Made by a program: the position numbers and the translations under genes. Below are positions 33,574-43,445 of a DNA stretch of 64,000 nt, piece after piece (position 1 is the stretch's first letter; each line of letters opens with the position of its first letter). Source of the stretch: Gibbula magus (Eukaryota > Mollusca > Gastropoda > Trochida > Trochidae); contig OW388289.1 of assembly GCA_936450465.1 (NCBI GenBank), positions 69,314,420 to 69,378,419 of the forward strand. The letters are read 5' to 3'. Below the pieces are notes generated by a model. That model made no database searches. It worked only from the letters and a program-made list of their open reading frames with translations, and was not told the origin of the DNA.

Positions 33574-35649
33574 AGACAGAGAGACTGTACTGGAGAAGTG
33601 GCGCTCTGACTACGAGTGCTTGCTCAACAGTGAGGAAATACAAGATGTGAATCAGCAGTTTGAAGATACACAGGCGACTGCAGAGAGAGAACATGAGAAT
33701 TCTACTCCATTATTCAATGATGGCATCACCATACAGGAAGTGAGACAGGCTCTACTTAAAGCTAGGGCAGGCAAGGCCCCCGGTATCGATGGTATACCGG
33801 TAGATAACTTAGCTGATATTTTACTGAACTTTTCAACATTTGTTTTAAAACGGCTTGTATACCAAAATTGTGGGGAAAAGGACTGATAAAGCCAATTCCA
33901 AAGTCAGGATCAGCAGACCCGAGAAATCCACTCAACTACAGGGGAATAACTTTGACACCATCCGTATTCAAGCTCTACTGCAGCATACTCAACGAACGTC
34001 TATACACGTGGGCGGAAAGAAACGATATCCTCTGTGATGAACAGAATGGTTTTAGACGCGGAAGGTCGACCGTAGATCATATCAGTTCGATTACTAATAT
34101 CATAGAAACCAGGAAGCTGACAAGAAAACCTACATTTGCTGCATTTGTCGACTTCAGGAAGGCTTATGACGGAATAGACAGACAACTATTATGGGATAGA
34201 TTGAAAGAAAGCAGCGTAAACGGGAGGATGTTAGCAGCTGTACAGTCTATATATCGCCATGTCCAATGTGCAGTACAAGTAAATAATTCACAGACGACTT
34301 GGTTCAATGTCAACAGGGGCCTGAAACAAGGCTGTATTTTATACCCTCTACTTTTTAACCTCTATATTAATGACCTGATACAGACAGCGAATGCGCTTGG
34401 AGTGGGAGTTACTATAGAAGATGAGTGTTTAAGCATCTTAGCATACGCAGATGATGTGGTGCTCCTGGCGGAGTCAGCTGAAGACTTGAATATTCTACTA
34501 GGATGTCTAGGGGAATGGTGTGATAAGTACAGAATGAAAATCAACCAGGAGAAGACAAAAATAGTACACTTTAGAGGACAATCTACACCAAGAACAGAAG
34601 TTAGATTTTCATGCGGAAACGTTGAACTTGACATGACTGACTCCTACCACTATCTATTAGTACTTATAACAGAACATTTGGACTTCAGCATAATGGCCAA
34701 GGCAGCGGCAAAGTCGGCAAGCAGAGCACTTGGACTGTTGATTGCAAAGTACAAGGCAGTAGGAGGTTTACCGTTTACTGTATACACGAAGCTGTACGAT
34801 ACTATGGTATGGCCAGTTATTGGTTATGGAGCAGCAATATGGGGTACCTCCAATCACTCACCAGTCAATGCTGTGCACCATAGAGCTATTAGGTTCCATC
34901 TAGGACTGGGGAAATATGCACCTAATCTTGCAGTTAACGGTGACTCTGGATGGATTCCCCCCGAAGTTCGACAGTGGAGTAGTGCAGCTGGCCATTGGGC
35001 AAGAATGAAGAACTTAAGTTCACGAAGAGTCAACAAAAGAGTTTTTCTTTGGGGAGATTCATCAACAAAAAAGAACTGGAACTATAAAATAAGGAAACAC
35101 CTTCTTGAAATTAACTTTGAATCTAACACTACCAGCCCCGTCGAGAAGAAACTGTTAGTTAGACTAGTTCAGCGAATTAATCTACAGAGGTATATGACGT
35201 CATGGGAGACAAAGGTCCAAGCTGACACGGGAACCAACGGTACCAGTAGAAACAAACTAAGGACGTACAGAACCTTCAAGCCCAGCTACGGAACGGAGCC
35301 ATATGTCATGTATCCCATACCAAGAGCTCACAGAAGTGCTTTATCCAAATTTAGATGTGGAGTAGCGCCATTAAGAGTGGAAACTGGACGTTACGAGAAT
35401 ATGTCCCTAAATGAGAGACTATGTTTCCACTGCAAAGACTGTGTAGAAGATGAGATCCATGTACTTTTAACCTGCCCACTCTATATTGAAGAAGGTAAGG
35501 ATCTCCTTAATATCTGCAAAGAAAATTGGCCACACCTTACAACCAACCAGCTTTTTATTTACTTTTTAGGAAACCCGGATTTAGTCTTTCACACCGCCAG
35601 AACCTGCCATAATATACTTTTTAAACGACGATTTATCTTATATAACTAA
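33566..35649 (+). pseudogene. LINE ORF2 reverse transcriptase and C-terminal finger
   Basis: Two frames, 33566-33886 and 33868-35649. The first has ARAGKAPGIDGIPVDNL. The 593-residue second frame holds NPLNYRGITLTPSVFKLYCS, DEQNGFRRGRSTVDHI, AAFVDFRKAYDGIDRQLLW (first catalytic Asp), LKQGCILYPLLFNLYINDL and LAYADDVVLLAESAEDL (catalytic YADD), so all RT catalytic residues survive. The C-terminus has a CCHC-type finger, LCFHCKDC then DEIHVLLTCPLY, common in LINE ORF2 proteins. No RNase H domain is seen. Only the break near 33870 and the upstream frameshifts disable it. Confidence 0.85.
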
Positions 35650-35712
35650 GATTTTAGCTTTTTTGGATGCAAACTGTTTTATGTTTAAGATATATTCACT
35701 TTTACCGCGATT

Positions 35713-35738
35713 TATATATATATATATATATATATACC
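35713..35738. repeat. (TA)n microsatellite in LINE 3' UTR
   Basis: An uninterrupted TA dinucleotide run lies 70 bp downstream of the ORF2 stop. It is polymorphism-prone and has no other implied function. Confidence 0.85.
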
Positions 35739-35920
35739 ATCTTACTTATCTTTCATTTACATTTATATACTGTTTAGTACTTTTAATAGCATTGTATGTG
35801 TCTCTCGTAAATCGCTGTGCGATTGGTTGTGTATGTGTGTTTTATGTATATATTTTATGAATTTGTAACATGTACACAAGTGAGACAGAAATAAAATATT
35901 GATTGATTGAGCATTTATTT

Positions 35921-38900
35921 CGTTATGCGTTAAAAAATGTTCCCTTCTCAGGATACTGAAAGACTAAAAAAGCTCAGTGCCTGACTCAGACCTAGTGCCT
36001 CAGAGCAATCTGTGTTATAACTTATAATAATATAGGATTTTTTATATTTTAATATAGATAATTTTTCGATAGTCTTGTCAGACGTACAGTTTTCTCTGAC
36101 GAATGATACATAAACATTAAACCTCTTATTCGAAATGACCATATGGCTCATAAACAGGTGTAGCGTTAGGTTCTCCATGTTGCACCCGTATATCTGGTTA
36201 ACCTTGGAATGGATGGGGTAAGTAAGTAGACCTATTCCAGCTACAGCAAATATTTGTAACGAGAAAGATGTTATTTAAAGATTTAGGATTTATGTCTTTA
36301 ATAATCGACACTTTCTACTTGTATGTTTTGGTATAATTCAAATAAATTTTTCATTAGCAATTATATCTACAGTGTCTCTTTCGAGTAAATTTACAAATCA
36401 GTACATATATATCTGTTTTTAATTATGCTTTACTGCAATAAAAGTTGTAGGTAATTTTATTTATCATTGTTAAACTTGCCACTTACATGCCCTGCATTAT
36501 TGGTACACTATTGTGTTTCACTGAGAAAGACATTGCCTAATAAAATATCTTTTGTCTCAGACGTAATCCTGAGAGTAGATGTAATGTTTCACTTAACAAT
36601 GAAACTAGTCAATGGACACATGTGACAAGTTAAAAGTATTATTCTTTTAATTTTAAATGATAAAAAGTTATGTGAACGCACAGGAGATCAACAAACAATA
36701 ACTGAAGTTATACAGATGTGGAGCATATTGAAAGGTGACCAACTACAGAATTGTCGGAAATGTTTAACACTAGCTAAATACGACCTGATTAGAAGAATGA
36801 CACCAACATTAATTTTCAAAGGCCTATGTTCCTTTTTGTTTATTCATATGTTGTCAGTGTTTGATGGACAAGGCTGTTAAAGTGCAGGGCATCTATGTTT
36901 TCATAATGGTACATTTGAATTCTAATAATGTTTATTACTTACTCAATAGCGACATTAATCATCTGCAATATAAACCAAAGTGATACAATTTCCAGAAGCA
37001 TTTGAAACGGTGGTTAAAACTACTTTGAAACAGGGAATTTTATAGGGGCAAGCAGCAAACTAATTCAATGAGTATTCTTTCAGTTGGAGGAGATTGTTTC
37101 CTAAGTCATTTTGTTCTGTATTTGTCCATCCCATGATCTGAATCATATCTGTCTGCTCACACCCTGGTACTTTCAAATATTCAAACATTGACGGAAGGGA
37201 CATTCTGAAGGAGTCTTTATTAATATTCAAATAGTTATTATCCTTATCATTATAAAATATGTATTTTACCTGATTACTTCATATTTCCAGTATAAATAGC
37301 TTTTGAAAAATTCATTACATTTCTTTAATTTGTTCATAATTATTTAAAGCCATTAATGACTGAAAGTTTGCCATAACAGTTAAATTCCCGTTAAGCTTAT
37401 ATGTATGATCACAATAATCATGATCATGATAACATAACACAATATGCCAGTTCATGGTTGCTGGGTTGTGTTTCAATATCACATAGACGCCTACGAATTA
37501 CCTGAACAACAGAAAACAAATTAACAATGCACTAGTAGTCATAATGAATCGACTACAATATATGTAATACTTATTATTATTATGATTCAATGCTTCTGTC
37601 AATATGGCTGGCCCCACACCAACCTTATCCTATTTGAGATAGATTGATACACAAGCAGTCAATTACATTCGGGACTGGAATAAGAAATCACCGCAAAAGT
37701 AAGATACCAGAACATGATCATTACAGTGAGGTAACTGATGTGAACTAGAGCCAGTTATGTCTGGGAATCTGGCAGATAAAAGCGTACAGAGGGAGAGATA
37801 AAATATGTCTTCAAATATATATATATAATAGCATATAATTTGTTTGATACTAGTGATCTTGAGAACGTAGACTCGTATATGTGAATCCACTTTTCATGTG
37901 TGTAGGTCATAATTTGGTATTATTTAAAAAAACAAATGCAACTCATATCCATACTGTAGATTATTTATTTCTTATAAAATGTACTATGCAAGACACAGGC
38001 GTCAACCAGAACAGATATGATTAAATAAATGTTACAAACACTGTATTTACTCCAGTAAACTCATCTTAAGAAGCAAAGTACAATTGCACTCTAAACAAAA
38101 TCATCTATTTTTCCTTCTTGATTCAAGAAGACATCATTATTAGACGGACGGTAGACATTAATTTGAGTCATGATTGGTAGTCTGATCAGAAATAGAAAGA
38201 AACTGTGAGTCATCTAACGACTCTGGAATAGATATAGATATCTTCTGGATTATTATAGAAATACATAAATGTCTTCAATGTATATATAAATTGAAAAAAA
38301 CGCTTTGGGTGTTAATTAGGAAATAACTGTTTTATCTGTTTTGCATCATTAAGCTTGCTGGGTGCCTATGCATCATTGCATAAAACATACAAGACAATCC
38401 ACCAATTTACGTACAATGGCACAACCATAAAGATGACGAATTCAGAAATTCAGGATAGACCAACTCCAGATCTTCACAAGGGTCAAAGCAAAGTTCCAGA
38501 GGCAGCCCAGGATAGAAATGTAACAGGAATCTACATCCCTTCTGGTCGAACTTTCATCATACCTTGAACAGTTACAGTAGGCATGAATCTGACAAGGTTA
38601 ATATGGAACCGCAAGCGGAAATAAGTAATCACACTTTCTGATTTATTCTCCTGACCTTCTGAAATAGTTCAATGAACAAAAAAATAATCTCATAAACATA
38701 CAGCAACTCCAATTGTACATAAGTTTATACCGGAAAACTTTTCAGTAAAACCATCATGTAACAATAAGTATAATTTCTTGTATTGCATATAACTGTCCTT
38801 CATTGGATATCATTATTTAAGCACATCGCCGAATTACAGAAATTGTCTATGAAAATAAATATCAATATATAAATCATAATGTCATAATAAATTAGAGTTA

Positions 38901-39190
38901 GATGATAATAATTACTTATGTAAATACAACTGAATAATATTACATCTGTTACACAGCATATGAAGTGTTTTTTCGTGATCAGGAGAACGTATGAACGCCT
39001 AATTATAACTGAACGACAAAAACACTGTTCATGAATAAACTTCAATGACCAACATATTACTAATGTGATTGAAAGATCTCTTAATGCGTCTGGTCCTACA
39101 CCCATATTATTCTGCATGAAACATAACCTTATTTAGCGTCTTCACATTCATCAAGTTGATACACGACGAGTCATTAGCATCACCTTCTTA
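35921..39190. other. AT-rich region with no supported gene
   Basis: The only frame of interest is 38355-38567 (plus, 70 codons). It reads without low complexity (for example TYKTIHQFTYNGTTIKM and DRNVTGIYIPSGRTF) but matches no family I know. It could be a host exon or part of an unclassified repeat. A CAAGGTTAAT motif just downstream, near 38600, recalls the 28-kb repeat. Confidence 0.4.
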
Positions 39191-39199
39191 ACGAAAATA

Positions 39200-39310
39200 A
39201 ACGATCAACGCAAATGTGTTACATGTATTGTACAAATGTGTACATATTGTTCTCACTAAATGTACTATAGGCCTGTGGCCTCTAAGTATTAAATAAAGAT
39301 TAGATTGGAT
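39200..39310 (+). mobile_element. LINE 3' tail fragment
   Basis: TGTACTATAGGCCTGTGGCC, then TATTAAATAAAGATTAGATT, resembles the end of the LINE remnant at 40.5 kb (GGGGCCTACATACTTGAAAT then AAAGATTGATTG). Only the 3' terminus is present, as expected for a severely 5'-truncated copy. Confidence 0.45.
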
Positions 39311-39778
39311 ATATTTTAGTATGAATAAAGATAAGAGCAGACATATTACAGTCTGATCATTAGGTTGTTAATCTGATGAGAAACAGAAGTCATCAGTGTC
39401 AAGGAATCTGACAGACTATGCTCAAGCGTATACGTGTTGTTAAACATGTTCAGATATTCATGAGTCAAGACCATGATATAAACTTTTTACGAATATTTAA
39501 TCAAGCAAATATTAAGTTTATTCAATCTTCTTCAGTCACGTAATTTCATAATCGATGTATACTTAAAGTGAGATAATATATGGTTTTGAATGTATAGTTG
39601 TGCAAAAAAAACTATTGAACAGTATTCACCTTTTTCTGAATGTTAAGAGTTTTTAAGCTTTAGATATGAAGTTATATTTCCAATTGTTATCATTCCTGCT
39701 AAGTTTACTGTACTAATACTTAGTGAAACACAGATTTTCAATTTATTCTCTGTTTTCTAGTGTCTACCGGTATATTGA

Positions 39779-40540
39779 TTGTCCTTATTTCCATGTTTTA
39801 AGCAAAGGAGGAAAGCTCTTACCGAAATAAGTGTTAATCTTAGAAAACTCGGAATTATTTCGCCGTCTGTTTACTTTAAAATATTCGATAGCCAAATACA
39901 ACCAATACTAAAGTATGCTTCAGAGATTTGGGGTTTTAAAAGATATGAGAATATTGAAAAGATTCACCTTTCGGCTTGTAAATTATTTTTAAATGATGGT
40001 CCACAATTACCAAATGCGATTGTTTATGGTGAATGTGGCCGATACCCATTGTATATTCACGCTGCTGTTCGCGCTATAAATTATTGGATGAAAATATTGT
40101 CAATGCTTGAATATCGTTTACATAAGAAAGCTTATAATACGTCCCTTAATATGGATGATATGGGTCATAATACTTGGGCTTCTGAAATTAGAAACCTTCT
40201 CTTCTCCCATGGATTCGGTTTTGTCTCGCTCTCACAATGTATAGGGAACAGAGTTTTGTTTGTAAACACTTTTAAAACTAGAGCTAGAGATATGTTCTAC
40301 CAAAATTGGAATTCAATGACCAATCTATAATGAAAATTGTTTGCATTTTCTTTTTTACGCATACGACAAACGGTGTAAAAAGCTTAATGAATCAGTATGT
40401 GTTTAATTGTGTGTTTTCATGTAATCAACCATTTGTAAATTTGTAAACGTGTTGCATTCTGTATTGTATATGAATTGTGTATCCCTGTATTTGATCCCAG
40501 GGGCCTACATACTTGAAATAAAGATTGATTGATTGATTGA
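39779..40540 (+). pseudogene. 5'-truncated LINE: RT C-terminal domain and 3' tail
   Basis: A 183-codon open frame (39779-40330) matches the region after the RT thumb in mollusc-type LINEs: LRKLGIISPSVYFKIFDSQI, PILKYASEIWGF, IEKIHLSACKLFL, VYGECGRYPLYIHAAVRAIN and YWMKIL. It has no catalytic part. The 3' UTR ends AATAAAGATTGATTGATTGA at about 40536, a tail of the same kind as the 35.9-kb LINE. It represents a separate family member, and its frame is still open. Confidence 0.75.
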
Positions 40541-41344
40541 AGCAATACATAATGCTTAATATTCAGGGGAATCCTCAAATTAATAGGAACTGGCGAGTTC
40601 GGTAGCTGCCATCTGGCTCGTGGCGGGTACACTAGCTACTGATACTTTGTTGGTGATTTGTTATCTCGAGACTTCAATTAACAGTTCAAACAAAAATGAC
40701 GTATCTGACCTCACTCGATCTCCACAACAGAAAAGTTGTATGGTGGGTCAATTTTGATGAATTCCCTGTTATGAATGACATGTTTAATAAGAATCACCAG
40801 GGACCATTGTGTGTTACCCTTTACTGAATATGTTCAGTTTCAGTGACAGACTAATATCAGACTCATTTCTGTCTTATTTGATGGCAGTTTGAAGTCAATG
40901 CAAACTTATAAAATTTGTAAACTTCGGGTGTCGCTTCGGGTGTACAAAACATGTTGATAAAAATTATTTATGATATGTTTTAACATCACGATAACATTTG
41001 TAAGGTATGTTTAGTTCCATAATATGCTAGTACATCATTCCAGTATGGATGAGCTAAGATATGAATAGAACATATTTGCTGATGGGGTAAACGATACAAT
41101 ACTGTATATATCAAATATATATAGAGTATATACATTCTGAAATTTGGCAAATAATTTACATAAACGTAAGCTTATTTTACATTCCTTGAGATGAATTAAA
41201 TTCTTTGTGACACACAATGGCAGTTTACTTTAAAAAGAAAAATATTTAGGTATAGAGTACTGACTTCATTTCTAAAAGGTACAGTGGTGAATGTTGAACA
41301 TGTCTCGTGACACAACAGTATGAGAACCACTTACCGTCAGGTAA

Positions 41345-41510
41345 AAGCATTGCTATGTGTTGGGATAAAAGCTTTATGAACAAGAATGCATTAGTACCAT
41401 ATGCCTGTCAATAGTTATACGTCAAGTTGAAGTAAGTAAACATTGAATATTTAGACTTCATTAACAAGGTATACCAGGCTTCCGTCACAGCTGTAGACAT
41501 ATTCTCATTA
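41345..41510. repeat. Segmental duplication, copy 1, block A
   Basis: GAATGCATTAGTACCATATGCCTGTCAAT and neighbouring blocks (a GCTATGTGTT-like start, CTGTAGACATAT at the end) recur, diverged, at 47681-47840. No coding sense was found. The anchor is the first of three in the same order in both copies. Confidence 0.55.
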
Positions 41511-41949
41511 TGGTTGGAAAGACTTTGCTATATTTGCGTAGAAGCATCGTTCTCATACTTATAATGTTACTGATATAAATGGATGCATCGACGCGAATAT
41601 ATTAGATCCGATGATGATCACTGAATAGTGGGAAACTGGTCAGGAATCCAAAATATTTTCAGTCTTTGTTTTTTATGTATATGTCTGCCGGGTTAAGTGA
41701 TTGGATAGAAAGAGCATTGTAATATTATTTGCGAGACCTTCACTGTCGTAGCTTTTGGGAAAATACTTCAAAATAATTGTTGTCCCTGGTAGGGCCTGAC
41801 ATTTTAGCTTTAGAATGTGTATTGTGTACTTCCTTCTTCTAAGTTGCTCCAATTTTTCAGAACATTGGCGACAGAATTAACCACAGAGAGAATACGGAAT
41901 CATCTGGTTTAGTTATATAGGTAAGGGATGAAATTTCATTTCACCTGCT

Positions 41950-41971
41950 ATATATATATATATATATATAT
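41950..41971. repeat. (TA)n microsatellite at the edge of the Penelope-like element
   Basis: A TA run directly abuts the left end of the inverted repeat. A second TA run lies just beyond the right end (about 43180-43200). TA-rich sequence at both edges suggests either the insertion target or an element tail. Confidence 0.7.
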
Positions 41972-41983
41972 AAATAAGAAAGT

Positions 41984-42056
41984 TGGGAAGAATTAAGTTT
42001 GGCAAACGTTTTCAGCAGGTACATCCTGTACCTGCTTCATCAGGCCGTTTAATGAC
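41984..42056 (-). ncRNA. Hammerhead ribozyme, inverted copy (left arm)
   Basis: The left arm of the inverted repeat carries the same motif on the minus strand: CTGATGA at 42043-42037, stem II 42036-42014, GAAA at 42013-42010 and predicted cut between 42004 and 42003. All core and stem bases equal the right copy. Transcripts of either strand across this locus would contain one ribozyme in sense. A plus transcript through both arms would pair the two regions and probably block folding. Confidence 0.7.
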
Positions 42057-42389
42057 GTAACTGACACACAGTACATAGCACTATGACGTCACACAGGAAC
42101 CTATGACGTCATAATGTACTTGACAACAATAGTTTGTTATGAAAACAAAAATTATGTTTTGCCATTTAATTGTGGCGCATATTTATGAATGAAATATGAT
42201 TCTTTCAAAAGTAAATCATTATCATTGCTGTAATTGAGTTTATACATCGGGAAAATCTTGAATTTGCCGTTACCGCATGTATCTAAATGTTCACTAAGAG
42301 GGATTGTGCGATTTCGGGGCTAGTTAATGTGGGATCGGTGAAGGTTCATTCTTCTTTTTAATTTTTGCTCTGTTTTCACAATAATCTTA

Positions 42390-42965
42390 CTCTTGTATCT
42401 ACCTTTAATCCTAATCAAGACAATACCATGTCTATTGTAAAACGCTATCTTTCTATCCTAAGTCCCAGTCAAAAAATGAAAAAGATTGTCCATAAGTACA
42501 ATTTCATTAACAGCCGTAAGCAACCAAAAAACCTGCATCCAGATTTGACTCAGTTGATATTGTTCCAAAAGTTTCAAAATGTGGACATTCTCGTTGTCAC
42601 ACTTGTGAAAACATAATTGAAGGATGTTCTATACAAATTACATCCAAAGATACATTTGTTGTAAAACAAAACATGAATTGTGATACTAAAAATGTCATTT
42701 ATGAAATCACATGTTTGGATGTAATGAGAAGTATATCGGGAAAACAGAGCAAAAATTAAAAAGAAGAATGAACCTTCACCGATCCCACATTAACCAGCCC
42801 CGAAATCGCACAATCCCTCTTAGTGAACATTTAGATACATGCGGTAACGGCAAATTCAAGATTTTCCCGATGTATAAACTCAATTACAGCAATGATAATG
42901 ATTTACTTTTGAAAGAATCATATTTCATTCATAAATATGCGCCAAAATTAAATGGCAAAACATAA
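42390..42965 (+). pseudogene. Penelope-like RT C-terminus and GIY-YIG endonuclease, frameshifted
   Basis: The first frame gives FNPNQDNTMSIVKRYLSILS and INSRKQPKNLHPDL, the conserved post-RT segment. After one shift comes KCGHSRCHTCENIIEGC (the CxxxRCxTC knuckle typical of the group), then NCDTKNVIYEITC. After a second shift near 42711 comes CNEKYIGKTEQKLKRRM, LSEHLDTCG and LKESYFIHKYAPKLNGKT, ending at 42965. NVIYEITC and KYIGKT are the two halves of the GIY-YIG catalytic signature. A later Arg and a Glu (LLLKESYFI) supply the remaining conserved positions. The enzyme would nick DNA for target-primed synthesis. Two frameshifts break it. Confidence 0.82.
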
Positions 42966-43060
42966 TTTTTGTTTTCATAACAAACTATTGTTGTCAAGTA
43001 CATTATGACGTCATAGGTTCCTGTGTGACGTCATAGTGTTATGTACTGTGTGTCAGTTAC

Positions 43061-43133
43061 GTCATTAAACGGCCTGATGAAGCAGGTACAGGATGTACCT
43101 GCTGAAAACGTTTGCCAAACTTAATTCTTCCCA
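43061..43133 (+). ncRNA. Hammerhead ribozyme, type I, in Penelope-like 3' region (right arm)
   Basis: Every core element is present in order: CTGATGA (43074-43080), a perfect 10-bp stem II with loop GGA (AGCAGGTACA / TGTACCTGCT, 43081-43103), GAAA (43104-43107), a minimal stem III (AA/TT around CG) and the cleavage position after T43113, followed by GCC. Stem I pairs GGC before the core with GCC after the cleavage site. After an internal loop a second five-pair segment (ATTAA / TTAAT) extends it. Hammerheads with very short stem III are established in Penelope-like elements and can act as dimers. Predicted cut: 43113/43114. Activity is inferred, not shown. Confidence 0.75.
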
Positions 43134-43299
43134 ACTTTCTTATTTTTATGTATATTGCCATAGAGTTTGAACATTTCTTGTGATATATATATATATATTT
43201 ATTGCAACATCAAGCTAATCTTAGTATTCAGTTCTATCTATCTAGACAGTGTTCATACTATTCATTTCCTTAACCAAAATACAAACTTACACGATATCT

Positions 43300-43445
43300 A
43301 AGGAGTGTTTTACATGTTTTGTGCCTCTATCGAAGTATAATAGCAACAAATTGTATAACATCGCCTTGCGTAGGGAACCGATGTTATACAAAATGTGTTG
43401 CTGTTATACTTCGATAGAGGCACAAAACATGTAAAACAATCCTTA
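43300..43445. repeat. Near-perfect 146-bp hairpin (foldback repeat)
   Basis: Left arm about 43300-43365 and right arm about 43377-43445 are reverse complements with only two or three differences. The shared core is TTTTACATGTTTTGTGCCTC then TATCGAAGTATAA. The loop is about 12-15 bases (CCTTGCGTAGGGAAC). It lies 155 bp beyond the Penelope-like element. It may be a foldback MITE or a product of template switching. Confidence 0.8.

Larger units (their letters stand above)
30900..35920 (+). mobile_element. Two-ORF LINE with AP endonuclease and RT
   Basis: A short 5' region with GCGCATGCGC (about 30918) leads to ORF1 (31037-32197), ORF2 (32210-35649) and a 3' UTR ending AAATAAAATATTGATTGATTGA near 35909. 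ORF1 has one in-frame stop. ORF2 has frame changes at about 32400-32480, 33570 and 33870. Each catalytic motif of endonuclease and RT is still readable. I did not assign the clade with certainty. The endonuclease and RT resemble a group of LINEs widespread in molluscs. Recent decay is likely. Confidence 0.85.
41972..43145 (+). mobile_element. Penelope-like element with 406-bp inverted 3'-end duplication
   Basis: The right part (42390-43145, plus strand) is the 3' end of a Penelope-like retroelement encoding the RT-endonuclease linker and a GIY-YIG endonuclease. The left arm 41972-42377 is the exact reverse complement of 42740-43145 over 406 bp with no gaps and three mismatches, about 99.3% identity. 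The spacer is 362 bp. Each arm carries the endonuclease's second half, the 3' UTR with paired TGACGTCA-like motifs, and a hammerhead ribozyme motif. Inverted and partial tandem copies are known for Penelope-like elements. The high identity implies a recent event. Most of the RT is absent (5' truncated). Confidence 0.85.
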
